From Tropicimonas sp033101155 (GTDB lineage Bacteria > Pseudomonadota > Alphaproteobacteria > Rhodobacterales > Rhodobacteraceae), in contig NZ_JAWMPX010000001.1 in the NCBI RefSeq assembly GCF_033101155.1, forward strand, positions 310,001 to 374,000: DNA of 64,000 bases, read 5' to 3'. Every line of letters begins with the position of its first letter. Within the stretch, counting starts at the first letter, position 1. Under the pieces are notes generated by a model. It was not told where the DNA came from, made no database searches, and saw only the letters and a list, made by a program, of their open reading frames with translations. A program made the position numbers and the translations under genes. Shown piece by piece: positions 27,341 to 35,733 of the stretch.

Positions 27341-29002
27341 ATGCCGAAACTCCGGAGTGTTTTCGTCACAATCGTGGCCGCGGCCCTTTTCGCGGCGACG
27401 CCGGGAATGTCCGACGAACATGGAAAACCACTTCCGAAAGATCTTTTGAATAGGGTCAGTACGACCGATCACTCGAAGCTCAGGCCATTGCAGAAGACAT
27501 TCACCTCTGGTCCCGAAGTGACGGCCGCCTGCCTGACGTGCCATACCGAAGTCGATGATCAGGCGATGCATTCGATTCACTTCACCTGGGACTATGACCA
27601 CCCGGTGACGGGACAGAAACTCGGAAAGCGAAATGTCATAAACGCCTTTTGTGGGTCAGTTGCCGGCAACGAGCCGCGCTGTACCTCGTGCCATGCGGGC
27701 TATGGCTGGGAAGACATGAGCCAGCCGCCGCCGCAGGAGAAAACGGCGGTCGATTGCCTGATCTGCCACGACACGACCGGCACCTATACCAAGGTCGCGA
27801 CCATGGCCGGCCACCCACCGCTGGACCCGGTTCCCGATGGGGCCACGGATATCACCGGCAAACCGGCTGTCGCCGTCGATCTCGCGAAAGTGGCTCAGAA
27901 TGTCGGTATGCCGAGCCGGGACAATTGTGGCCAATGCCATTTCTATGGTGGCGGCGGAGATAACGTGAAGCACGGGGATCTTTCCTCGGCGCTTTATAAT
28001 CCGGATGAACATGTCGATGTGCACATGGCGTCGGACGGGCTGAACTTCACCTGCTCGACCTGCCACAGCCAGCAGGAGCATGTCTGGGCCGGCTCGCGTT
28101 ATAACTTGGCGGCCAAGGACATGGGCGGCACCGGCAAACCGCATGGGGACCGCTTCTCGGCAAGCTGCGAAAGCTGCCACAGCGCAACACCGCATGGGAA
28201 TAGCATCGTCGGGTTGAAGCTGAACGATCATACCGACAAGGTCGCCTGCCAGACCTGTCACATTCCCGAATATGCCAAGGGCGGAATTGCGACCAAGAGC
28301 TACTGGGACTGGTCCACGGCTGGCAAGATGAACGCCGAGGGCAAGCCCTTTTCCGAAGAGAACTACGTCCAGGGCGACGGGAAGCACCTGCACACCTACA
28401 TATCCAAGAAGGGTGATTTCGAATGGGCCGAGGACGTCGCGCCGTCTTATGCCTGGTTCAACGGTGTGGTCGAATACACCAATGACGAGAAGCAGATCGA
28501 CCCCGAAGGCGTGGCGCCGGTCAATTCCATCCAGGGCGACCCGCAGTCCGGCGACAGCCGGATCTGGCCGTTCAAGGTCATGAAGGGTCGTCAGGCCTAT
28601 GACAGCGTCAACAACACCCTCGTCTACACCCACGTCTTCGGGCCGAAAACCGACACCGCCTTCTGGAAGAACTACGACTGGGCCAAGGCGATCCAGGCCG
28701 GCATGGAGGCGGCGGGCAAGGCAGACAGCTATTCCGGCGAGTTCGGTTTCGTCGATACCGAGATGTACTGGCCGATCACCCATATGGTCGCGCCGGCCGA
28801 GGAGGCCATGGATTGCAGGGAATGCCATTCGCAAGACGGTCGGCTGGTCAATATCGCCGGTGTTTACATGCCGGGGACAGAGGACGGTGGGCTGGTTGGG
28901 TTGCTCGGCAAGATGATGGTCCTGGCCGTGGCGCTGGGCGTCGCGGGGCACGCACTGCTGCGCAAATTCGCCAGTAAGAAAGAGGGAGGCGATCATGGCT
29001 GA
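27341..29002 (+). CDS. Membrane-anchored octaheme c-type cytochrome (tetrathionate-reductase family)
   Basis: 553 residues. A Sec signal (residues 1-24) is followed by eight CXXCH heme sites starting near residues 64, 114, 139, 196, 238, 276, 303 and 492. A C-terminal helix (about 519-541, VGLLGKMMVLAVALGVAGHALL) anchors it to the membrane facing the periplasm. Pattern and length fit the octaheme tetrathionate reductase (OTR) family, known from Shewanella to reduce tetrathionate, nitrite and hydroxylamine in vitro. The physiological substrate is uncertain. It overlaps the cytochrome b gene by 8 nt, which fixes the redox partner: electrons presumably come from quinol through that subunit. No Ccm genes are nearby. 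Confidence 0.85.
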   Translation: MPKLRSVFVTIVAAALFAATPGMSDEHGKPLPKDLLNRVSTTDHSKLRPLQKTFTSGPEVTAACLTCHTEVDDQAMHSIHFTWDYDHPVTGQKLGKRNVINAFCGSVAGNEPRCTSCHAGYGWEDMSQPPPQEKTAVDCLICHDTTGTYTKVATMAGHPPLDPVPDGATDITGKPAVAVDLAKVAQNVGMPSRDNCGQCHFYGGGGDNVKHGDLSSALYNPDEHVDVHMASDGLNFTCSTCHSQQEHVWAGSRYNLAAKDMGGTGKPHGDRFSASCESCHSATPHGNSIVGLKLNDHTDKVACQTCHIPEYAKGGIATKSYWDWSTAGKMNAEGKPFSEENYVQGDGKHLHTYISKKGDFEWAEDVAPSYAWFNGVVEYTNDEKQIDPEGVAPVNSIQGDPQSGDSRIWPFKVMKGRQAYDSVNNTLVYTHVFGPKTDTAFWKNYDWAKAIQAGMEAAGKADSYSGEFGFVDTEMYWPITHMVAPAEEAMDCRECHSQDGRLVNIAGVYMPGTEDGGLVGLLGKMMVLAVALGVAGHALLRKFASKKEGGDHG

Positions 29003-29681
29003 GCGCTGCGTCAAGGTGTACCCGCTGTTCGAACGCATCTGGCATTGGAGCCAGATGGTTCTGATCGTGATCCTCATGTTCACCGGCTTCGGATTGAACG
29101 GGATGCACGCGTTGCTGCCGTTCAAGGGGTTGGTGGTGATCCATACGGTCGCCGCGCTGATCTTGCTGGTGCTTTGGGCCTTCGCCACCTTCTGGCTCTT
29201 CACCACGGGCACCTGGAAACAGTTCGTGCCGCGCTTTCACGGGCTGGTTCAAGTTGCGCGCTACTATGCCTGGGGCGTGTTTCGCGGCGAAGAGCATCCG
29301 CACCAGAAGATCTATTGGCGCAAGCTGAACCCACTTCAGGTCGCGACCTATTTTGGCATGAAGATGGTGGTCTTCCCGGCGATCTGGAGCACAGGTATCC
29401 TCTACCTGACCTATAATCTCTGGTCCGGGCCGGACAGCTCCCGCGCGTTGACCATCATCGCCGGTATCCACGTGCTCGCCGCCTTTGCGATCTGTGCCTT
29501 CGTCATCGTCCATGTCTACTTGCTGACGCTCGGACACGGCTTCCGCGCGCATGTTCGTCCGATGATCGATGGATATGAAGAGATCGACCTGACACCGGAA
29601 CAGGAGGCCTATCTTGAGACGAACGAGCCGGAGCGGTTGAAGCAGGATTGTGCGCAGCAGCAGTTTCATCCGGCGGAGTAG
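28995..29681 (+). CDS. Cytochrome b561/thiosulfate-reductase-type membrane subunit
   Basis: 228 residues with four transmembrane helices (about 18-38, 48-70, 123-142 and 155-178). Histidines that can ligate two b hemes are visible: H17 (ERIWHWSQ), H50 (VIHTVAALI), one in IIAGIHVLAAF and one in VIVHVYLLTLGH. The family transfers electrons from quinol to a periplasmic reductase. The ATG lies inside the end of the octaheme gene (8-nt overlap), so stoichiometric co-translation is expected. The C-terminal 45 residues are cytosolic and acidic. Confidence 0.88.
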   Translation: MAERCVKVYPLFERIWHWSQMVLIVILMFTGFGLNGMHALLPFKGLVVIHTVAALILLVLWAFATFWLFTTGTWKQFVPRFHGLVQVARYYAWGVFRGEEHPHQKIYWRKLNPLQVATYFGMKMVVFPAIWSTGILYLTYNLWSGPDSSRALTIIAGIHVLAAFAICAFVIVHVYLLTLGHGFRAHVRPMIDGYEEIDLTPEQEAYLETNEPERLKQDCAQQQFHPAE

Positions 29682-29710
29682 CGTTTTTCGGAAATGGCGG
29701 GACCAACGGC

Positions 29711-29744
29711 AACGCGCGCCGAGTTTCGGCGCGCGTTGATCTTT
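29711..29744 (+). terminator. Bidirectional terminator between the cytochrome operon and uxuA
   Basis: AACGCGCGCCGA (29711-29722) pairs with TCGGCGCGCGTT (29726-29737), a perfect 12-bp stem with a 3-nt loop followed by GATCTTTT. It separates convergent genes. Confidence 0.85.
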
Positions 29745-29757
29745 TGCGAGGCGTGAC

Positions 29758-30963
29758 TCAAGCGGCTTCGTGGCTGATTGCGGCGATGATCCCACGCAGC
29801 TCGGCCAACCCCTTGAGGCGTCCGATGGCCGGGTATCCCGGCTGGGCCTGACGGCCGAGATCGTCGAGGATGTCCTGCCCGTGATCTGGACGGAAGGGGA
29901 TGTCGGAATCCGAGCGGCCGGCTTCCCGGCGACGGGCTTCCTCGGCCAGCGCGGCGCGGACCAACGCGACCATGTCGGTGTCGCCTGCAAGATGCTCGGC
30001 CTCGTGGAAATCGCCACGAATCTCGCTTGTCTCGCGCTTCACATTGCGCAGGTGCAGGAAGTGAACCCTGTCGCCGAGCCGTTCCATCATGCCAGGCAAA
30101 TCATTGTCTGGGCGCGCGCCGAGCGAGCCGGAGCAAAGCGTGATGCCGTTTGCCGGCAGATCGACGGCCCGGACAAGCCAGCTGTAATCCGCTTCCGTCG
30201 ACATGATCCGGGGCAGGCCAAGCAGCGGAATGGGCGGATCGTCCGGATGGCAGCAAAGCCGGAGGCCGAGCTCCTGCGCCAGCGGCGCGACCTCTTCGAG
30301 GAAGGCGGCCATATGGCTGCGGAGTTGCTCCGCGTCGATCCTGGAATACTCCGCAAGGTGCTGGCGCACATCCTCGAGCGTGAAATTCTCCGCTGCTCCC
30401 GGCAAACCGCAGACGACATTGCGCGCGAGCTTTTCCTTGTCCGCGACGCTCATGGCTGCGAAACGTGCGGCGGCGGCCTCGCGAAGATGTTCAGGAAAGT
30501 CTTCCTTTGCGCCCTCGCGCTGGAGGATGTGAAGGTCGAAAGCGGCGAAATCGGCAAGGTCGAATCGCATGCAGGTCCCGCCGGAGGGCAGGCGGTGGGC
30601 GAGATCGGTGCGGGTCCAGTCCAGCACCGGCATGAAATTGTAGCAGATCACTTCGATTCCGGCTGCGGCGAGATTGTGCATGCTGGCCCGGTAGGTTTCC
30701 AGATGCGCCCGCCAGTCGCCGGTCTGTTTCTTGATGTCTTCGGAGACGGGCAGGCTTTCGACGACATCCCAGTTCAGCCCCGAGGGCGAGCCGTCCCGCA
30801 TCGTTGCGATCTCGGTCTTGCGCGTCGCGATCTCTTCAGGAGACCAGACCGCCCCTGTCGGGACGTGATGCAATGCCGAGACCAACCCTTTGGCCCCGGC
30901 CTGCCGGATGTCATCCGTCGACACCAGGTCACTCGGACCGAACCAACGCCAAGTCTGTCTCAT
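29758..30963 (-). CDS. uxuA: Mannonate dehydratase UxuA
   Basis: 401 residues from the ATG at 30963, preceded by GGGAGGAAAG. Product begins MRQTWRWFGPSDLVSTDDIR. It converts D-mannonate to 2-keto-3-deoxy-D-gluconate. The TIM-barrel family motifs are present: VESLPVSEDIK near residue 61, CYNFMPVLDWTRTDL (residues about 105-120), LGLRLCCHPDDPPIPLLGLPRI and VHFLHLRNVKRE near the C-terminus, whose Cys, His and Asp bind the metal. It is divergent from the GntR/FCD regulator and TRAP genes. No uxuB, kdgK or eda is in the window. Confidence 0.93.
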   Translation of the reverse strand: MRQTWRWFGPSDLVSTDDIRQAGAKGLVSALHHVPTGAVWSPEEIATRKTEIATMRDGSPSGLNWDVVESLPVSEDIKKQTGDWRAHLETYRASMHNLAAAGIEVICYNFMPVLDWTRTDLAHRLPSGGTCMRFDLADFAAFDLHILQREGAKEDFPEHLREAAAARFAAMSVADKEKLARNVVCGLPGAAENFTLEDVRQHLAEYSRIDAEQLRSHMAAFLEEVAPLAQELGLRLCCHPDDPPIPLLGLPRIMSTEADYSWLVRAVDLPANGITLCSGSLGARPDNDLPGMMERLGDRVHFLHLRNVKRETSEIRGDFHEAEHLAGDTDMVALVRAALAEEARRREAGRSDSDIPFRPDHGQDILDDLGRQAQPGYPAIGRLKGLAELRGIIAAISHEAA

Positions 30964-31035
30964 TCTTTCCTCCCAAGGGCTGCGCGCAGGGCGAGTCTGC
31001 GGCTTCGGGCGGGAAGATAGTCCCTGCGAAATTCG

Positions 31036-31056
31036 TTGACAAGTATGGTAGTATGG
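31036..31056. promoter_or_regulatory. TTGACA box and GTATGG direct repeat before the GntR gene
   Basis: A consensus -35 (TTGACA, 31036-31041) is followed at once by GTATGG-TA-GTATGG (31043-31056) in the 136-bp uxuA/GntR divergent gap. The repeat is a plausible operator for the FCD regulator. I do not see a convincing -10. Confidence 0.35.
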
Positions 31057-31099
31057 AGCAGAAACCCTCAAGACATGAATCGCCAGGCAACCAGGGAGG

Positions 31100-31789
31100 A
31101 TGGCTGTGCCGTACGATCCGTCGCTTCCCATCGGTCCGCAATTGCGGGGAATCCTGCGTCAGCAGGTGGTGCAGAACGAGTTGTCGCCCGGCACCCGGAT
31201 CTCCGAGGCTGAGATTGCCCAGCAATTCGGGATCAGCCGCCAGCCAGTGCGCGAGGCTTTCATCAAGCTTGCCGAAGAGGGGCTGGTCGAGATCCGCCCG
31301 CAGCGCGGCACGGTCGTGCGCCGGATCGACCCGGCGGAAGTGCTGGATGCCCGTTTCGTGCGCGAGGCCGTCGAGTCCGACATCGTGCGGTTGCTGGTCG
31401 AAAAGCGGGACCCCGCCCTTGTCCGCGAGTTGCGCCGGCAAATTGCGGAACAGAAGAAACTGGCCGAATGCTCGCCGAAGGACTTCATCCGGTCGGATGA
31501 ACGGTTCCACAGGACATTGGCCGAAGGAGCGGGCAAGGGGAATGTCTGGACCATCCTTCAGGGGCTGAAGTCCCAGATGGACCGGGTCCGCTTCCTCAGC
31601 TTCGACCTCTACCGGAACGACCGGCTCATAGACCAGCATGAGGCCATTATCGACAGTATCGAGCAGGGCGACGACGAAGGCGCGGAGGAAGCAACGCGTC
31701 GCCATTTGCGGGCAGTTCTCGAAGACCTGCCCAACATCATGCGCGCGAATCCGGATGTCTTCATCGAGGCTCCGGAGGACCAGATCTAG
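31100..31789 (+). CDS. GntR-family (FCD subgroup) transcriptional regulator
   Basis: 229 residues. The N-terminal winged helix has ISEAEIAQQFGISRQPVREAFIKLAEEGLVEIRPQRGTVV in two halves. The C-terminal FCD domain has metal-ligand positions in DERFHRTLAE, and two His in IDQHEAIIDSI and RRHLRAVLEDL. FCD domains of this type bind sugar acids or other carboxylates, so hexuronate or mannonate sensing is a fair guess from context. The annotated ATG sits directly on an AGGGAGG; the GTG two codons later (31106) has better spacing and may be the true start. Autoregulation and control of both arms is likely. Confidence 0.87.
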   Translation: MAVPYDPSLPIGPQLRGILRQQVVQNELSPGTRISEAEIAQQFGISRQPVREAFIKLAEEGLVEIRPQRGTVVRRIDPAEVLDARFVREAVESDIVRLLVEKRDPALVRELRRQIAEQKKLAECSPKDFIRSDERFHRTLAEGAGKGNVWTILQGLKSQMDRVRFLSFDLYRNDRLIDQHEAIIDSIEQGDDEGAEEATRRHLRAVLEDLPNIMRANPDVFIEAPEDQI

Positions 31790-31814
31790 ACGCGTTGACA
31801 CAGAGGAGGAATCC

Positions 31815-32792
31815 ATGATCATCAAACGAACCCTCGGCGGCCTGCTTTCGGCAGGACTCGTTGCGACCCTGATGTCGGGTACGGCCATGGCCGCCGACAT
31901 GACCCTCAAGCTTGGCCACCTGGCCAACGAGGAAAACCCCTGGCACCTGGCCGCCGTGAAGTTCGGCGAAGAGCTCTCGGCGCTGACCGACGGCCGCATC
32001 GAAGTCGAGGTTTTCCCCAATGAGTCGCTCGGCAAGGAAATCGACCTGATCAACGGTATGCAGCTTGGCACCGTCGACATGACGATCTCGGGCGAAAGCC
32101 TTCAGAACTGGGCGCCGATGGCTGCGCTTCTGGCCGTTCCCTATGCCTACAAGTCGCTTGAGCACATGGATGCCACCGCATCCGGCGAAATCGGCGATGC
32201 GATCAAGGCCCAGATCATCGAAAAGGCCCAGGTTCGCCCGATCGCCTATTTCGCTCGTGGTCCGCGCAACCTGACCTCGAACGAGCCCTTCGTCAGCCCA
32301 GACGATCTGAACGGCCTGAAGATGCGCGTGCCGAACGTGCCGCTCTTCGTAGACGTGTGGAAAATGCTCGGCGCCCAGCCGACCCCGATGGCTTTCTCCG
32401 AAGTCTTCACTTCGCTGCAGAACGGCACGATCGGCGCACAGGAAAACCCGCTGGCGCTCATCAAATCCGCCAACTTCAACGAAGTGCAGAGTCATGTGAA
32501 CATGACCGAGCACGTTCGGTCCTGGATCTACCTGGTGCTGGCCGAATCCACATGGGCCAAGCTGTCGGAAGAAGATCAGGCCGCCGTCATGGAAGCTGCA
32601 GCCGCTGCGCAAGCCTATGAGCGTGGCCTGCTGGAAGACAGCCTCGCCGCCGACCGCGCCTATCTCGAAGAGAAGGGCATGACCTTTGTCGAGGTCGATG
32701 GCGCTGCCTATGCCGCCAAGGCCAAGGACGCCGTGCTTGCGAATGTCTCCGATGAGATCAAGCCGATCGTCGAGCAGCTCTTCGCCGAGTAA
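31815..32792 (+). CDS. TRAP transporter solute-binding protein DctP
   Basis: 325 residues from the ATG at 31815 (GAGGAGG upstream). A Sec signal ends at TAMAA near residue 27. Mature protein starts with KLGHLANEENPWHLAAVKF, and IEVEVFPNESLG and AYFARGPRNLTSN follow, the latter carrying the carboxylate-binding Arg of DctP proteins. NGTIGAQENPLALI is a typical DctP signature. It captures the substrate in the periplasm for the DctQM pair. The neighbourhood points to a hexonate or hexuronate (mannonate, gulonate or similar). It lies 25 nt after the regulator gene. Confidence 0.92.
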   Translation: MIIKRTLGGLLSAGLVATLMSGTAMAADMTLKLGHLANEENPWHLAAVKFGEELSALTDGRIEVEVFPNESLGKEIDLINGMQLGTVDMTISGESLQNWAPMAALLAVPYAYKSLEHMDATASGEIGDAIKAQIIEKAQVRPIAYFARGPRNLTSNEPFVSPDDLNGLKMRVPNVPLFVDVWKMLGAQPTPMAFSEVFTSLQNGTIGAQENPLALIKSANFNEVQSHVNMTEHVRSWIYLVLAESTWAKLSEEDQAAVMEAAAAAQAYERGLLEDSLAADRAYLEEKGMTFVEVDGAAYAAKAKDAVLANVSDEIKPIVEQLFAE

Positions 32793-32807
32793 TCTCCCTG
32801 AGCGACT

Positions 32808-32841
32808 GCACCGACGTCCTCGTGGCGTCGGTGCCCTTTTT
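32808..32841 (+). terminator. Attenuating terminator between dctP and dctQ
   Basis: GCACCGACG (32808-32816) pairs with CGTCGGTGC (32826-32834), followed by CC and T5. Placed between the binding protein and the membrane subunits, it would give more DctP than DctQM, as is common in binding-protein operons. It also rules out the GTG at 32822 as the dctQ start. Confidence 0.8.
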
Positions 32842-32854
32842 CGGACATCCCCAA

Positions 32855-33355
32855 ATGGCACTTCTGGACCGGCTCACGAAGCTCCTGGCGGCGATCTGCA
32901 TGGTCGGCGTCGCGCTTTCCTTTGCCACCCTCATCACCGTCGTCCTGATCCAGGTCGTCGGACGGACCATCGGCTCCTCGCCGGTCTGGACCGAAGAGCT
33001 CACCCGTTTCGCGCTTCTATATCTCGCGGCATTCGGGGTTGGACTCTCCTTTCGTTCCGGCGATCTCGTCAATGTCGACGTGATCTGCGACAACCTTCCT
33101 TCGCCGCTGCCATGGTTGCTCCGGCTGGTCTCGGCAGTGCTGACAAGCGGGCTCGCGCTGCTCCTGATCTCCCACTCCTGGAAATTCACCTCCATCGGCA
33201 AGATGCAGACCTCACCTGCGGTCGGCGTCCGAATGGACATGATCCACTTCACGGTCACGCTGCTTCTCGTGCTGCTCTTCGTCTTTTCCGCGCTCCGGGT
33301 GATCGCGATGTTGATGGGCGATGACGGGCTGCCGCTCAAGCAGAAGGAGGGCTGA
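32855..33355 (+). CDS. TRAP transporter small membrane subunit DctQ
   Basis: 166 residues from the ATG at 32855 (MALLDRLTKLLAAICMVG). Four transmembrane helices lie at about 10-32, 47-66, 86-106 and 128-150. The family signature VWTEELTRFALLYLAAFG covers the conserved E-E and R residues. DctQ holds the complex together with the large subunit. Its stop is 4 nt before the dctM ATG. Confidence 0.9.
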   Translation: MALLDRLTKLLAAICMVGVALSFATLITVVLIQVVGRTIGSSPVWTEELTRFALLYLAAFGVGLSFRSGDLVNVDVICDNLPSPLPWLLRLVSAVLTSGLALLLISHSWKFTSIGKMQTSPAVGVRMDMIHFTVTLLLVLLFVFSALRVIAMLMGDDGLPLKQKEG

Positions 33356-33359
33356 CGCA

Positions 33360-34637
33360 ATGGAAGTCTGGGTCCTTTTCACTGTCTTTGTTGGCGGCCT
33401 AATTATCGGCGTGCCGGTTGCCGTCACACTCGGCCTCTCCTCGGCAGTCTATCTGGTGATGTCCGGCATCCCGCTCGTGGTCATGCCGCAGAAGATCTAT
33501 GCCGGGATGGACGTCTTCGTCCTGCTTTCCATTCCCGGCTTTATCCTTGCCGGCAACCTGATGAACCGGGGTGGCATCACCAACCGCATCATTCGCTTTG
33601 CCAATGCCATCGTCGGTTGGATCCGCGGCGGTCTGGGCCTCACCAATATCGCCGCCTCCATGCTCTTTGGCGGCATAACCGGCACCGCCGTCGCGGATGC
33701 CGCCTCCATCGGCGGAGTCATGATCCCGGGGATGAAGAAAGCCGGGTACCCGGCCGATTTCTCCGCAGCCGTGACCGCCGCCTCCTCCACTGTCGGGCCG
33801 ATCATCCCGCCTTCCGTACCGATGATCATTGTCGGCGCGTTGTCGGGCATCTCGGTGGGCAAGATGTTCATGGCTGGCGCCGTACCGGGCATCCTGATGG
33901 GGCTTGCCATGATGGTGACCTGTTACATCATCTCCGTGCGCAAGAATTTCCCGCGCCAGGAATGGCAGGGGGTCGGCGAGGTCGTTCGTTCTTTCGGTGC
34001 TGCCTTCTGGGCGCTGGCGATGACCGGCCTGATCATCTACGGCCTGCTGTCTGGCCTTGCCACACCGACCGAAACCGCCGTGGTCGCCTCGACATATGCT
34101 TTCATAGTCGGTGCCTTCGTCTATCGCGAGTTGCCGGTGCGGGAACTGCCGCATGTGCTCGTCGAAAGCGGCATCTCCTCGGCAGCGATCCTGGCTTTGG
34201 TTGGCTTTGCCAATGTCTTCGGCTGGATCCTCGTCTCCGAACAGATTCCGCAGGCCATCGCCAATGCGGTGCTCTCGATGACCGACAACCGCATCGTGGT
34301 CATCCTTATCATCAACCTGCTGTTGCTCTTCGTCGGCATGTTCATGGAGACCATCGCGGCGCTGATCATCCTCTTCGTGCCGCTCCTGTCGCTGGCGCAG
34401 GCGGTCGGTATCGAGCCGCTGCATTTCGCCACTTTCGCGGTGCTCAACCTGATGATCGGCCTCACAACGCCGCCGGTCGGTGTCTGCCTCTTCGTCTGCG
34501 CCGGTATCGCAAAGTTGCAGCTTACGCCAGTCGTGCGCGCCATCTTCCCCTTCCTGCTGACGAATATCCTCGTGCTGCTCGCGGTCTCTTTCTATTCGCC
34601 GCTGGCCACCTGGCTTCCGTCCCTGCTCATGCCATAG
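33360..34637 (+). CDS. TRAP transporter large permease DctM
   Basis: 425 residues with about 12 hydrophobic segments. Conserved TRAP-M patterns: FILAGNLMNRGGI, FGGITGTAVADAASIGGVMIPGM, SSTVGPIIPPSVPMIIVGAL and the C-terminal GLTTPPVGVCLFV. It is the Na+- or H+-coupled transport channel. AGAAGGAGG lies 8 nt upstream. The following dehydrogenase starts 9 nt after its stop, so the two are one operon. Confidence 0.92.
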   Translation: MEVWVLFTVFVGGLIIGVPVAVTLGLSSAVYLVMSGIPLVVMPQKIYAGMDVFVLLSIPGFILAGNLMNRGGITNRIIRFANAIVGWIRGGLGLTNIAASMLFGGITGTAVADAASIGGVMIPGMKKAGYPADFSAAVTAASSTVGPIIPPSVPMIIVGALSGISVGKMFMAGAVPGILMGLAMMVTCYIISVRKNFPRQEWQGVGEVVRSFGAAFWALAMTGLIIYGLLSGLATPTETAVVASTYAFIVGAFVYRELPVRELPHVLVESGISSAAILALVGFANVFGWILVSEQIPQAIANAVLSMTDNRIVVILIINLLLLFVGMFMETIAALIILFVPLLSLAQAVGIEPLHFATFAVLNLMIGLTTPPVGVCLFVCAGIAKLQLTPVVRAIFPFLLTNILVLLAVSFYSPLATWLPSLLMP

Positions 34638-34646
34638 GAGCGCCCA

Positions 34647-35693
34647 ATGAAAACCCGTGTCTGCCGACTCCACGGCCAGAATGACCTCCGCATCGAAGAA
34701 ATCCCCGTCGAAGGCCCCGCTGCGGGCGAAGTACTTGTTGCCGTTGGCGCGGGTGGGATCTGCGGGTCCGACCAGCATTACTATTCGCAGGGCGGTATCG
34801 GCGTGATCCGCGTCCGCGAGCCGATCATCCTCGGCCACGAAGCTGCCGGTACCATCATCGAACTGGGTGAGGGAGTCGAGGGCTTCGCCGTGGGTGACCG
34901 TGTCGCGATGAACCCATCCCACCCTTGCGGTACTTGCAAGTATTGCACCTCCGGCCGCCCGATCCATTGCCTTCAGATGCGGTTCAAGGGATCGGCGATC
35001 CGGTTGCCGCATGAGCAGGGCCTGTTCCGCGACCGCGTCGCCATCGGCGCCGGGCAATGCCACAAGATCGTCGACGGTATCACCATCGGCGAAGCCGCCT
35101 GTTCGGAGCCGCTCTCGGTCTGCGTCCATGCCCGCTCGCGCGCGGGCGATCTGAAGGGCAAGGCGGTGTTGGTGACCGGCTCGGGTCCCATCGGTGCGCT
35201 CTGTGCTGCGCTCGCGGCAGAGGCTGGCGCTGCAGAAGTCGTGGTGACGGACCTTCAGGACGTCCCACTCTCCGTGGCCGCGCAGATGGGTGCCACCGAG
35301 ACGATCAACGTGGCGAGGAACGGTGAGCGCATGGCGGATTTCACCTCTGAAAAGGGGCATTTCGACGTCTGTTTCGAATGCACCGCCGCCGAACCCGCGA
35401 TCCGTTCAGCCATTGACGCATTGCAGCCCTGCGGCACGCTGGTGCAGGTCGGCGTTTCCGGTGACCTGCCATTGCCGATCAACTTCATCGTCTCCAAGGA
35501 GATCACATTCCGGGGCACGCACCGTTTCGACGCCGAATTTGGCGAGGCCGTCTCGCTGATCAACAGCCGTGCAATCGACCTGCGCCCGATGATCACGCAG
35601 ACCTTCCCGATGGAGGAAGCCGTGCAGGCCATCGAACTGGCCGGCGACAGGAGTTCTGCGGTGAAAGTCCAACTCGGATTCGCCGGAGTCTAA
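34647..35693 (+). CDS. idnD: L-idonate/L-gulonate 5-dehydrogenase (zinc-dependent MDR)
   Basis: 348 residues. Medium-chain zinc alcohol dehydrogenase fold. Catalytic zinc ligands are C39 (GGICGSDQHYY) and H64-E65 (ILGHEAAG). The structural zinc site has four Cys in HPCGTCKYCTSGRPIHC. The NAD(P) site is VLVTGSGPIGALCAALAA. Overall it resembles IdnD, which oxidises L-idonate to 5-keto-D-gluconate. Related enzymes next to TRAP and uxuA genes act as L-gulonate 5-dehydrogenases giving D-fructuronate, which suits this locus better. The ribosome site AGGAG is 5-6 nt before the ATG. Confidence 0.85.
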   Translation: MKTRVCRLHGQNDLRIEEIPVEGPAAGEVLVAVGAGGICGSDQHYYSQGGIGVIRVREPIILGHEAAGTIIELGEGVEGFAVGDRVAMNPSHPCGTCKYCTSGRPIHCLQMRFKGSAIRLPHEQGLFRDRVAIGAGQCHKIVDGITIGEAACSEPLSVCVHARSRAGDLKGKAVLVTGSGPIGALCAALAAEAGAAEVVVTDLQDVPLSVAAQMGATETINVARNGERMADFTSEKGHFDVCFECTAAEPAIRSAIDALQPCGTLVQVGVSGDLPLPINFIVSKEITFRGTHRFDAEFGEAVSLINSRAIDLRPMITQTFPMEEAVQAIELAGDRSSAVKVQLGFAGV

Positions 35694-35733
35694 GAGAACG
35701 AAGAAAGAGGCCCCGGCCAGTGCTTGCAAACAC

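Noticed and set aside
27656..29212. 518-codon open frame opposite the octaheme gene
   Set aside because: Antisense to eight CXXCH motifs; the translation has no recognisable domain.
33399..35360. 653-codon open frame opposite the TRAP permease and dehydrogenase genes
   Set aside because: Antisense shadow rich in His, Asp and Arg; it overlaps two clear genes.
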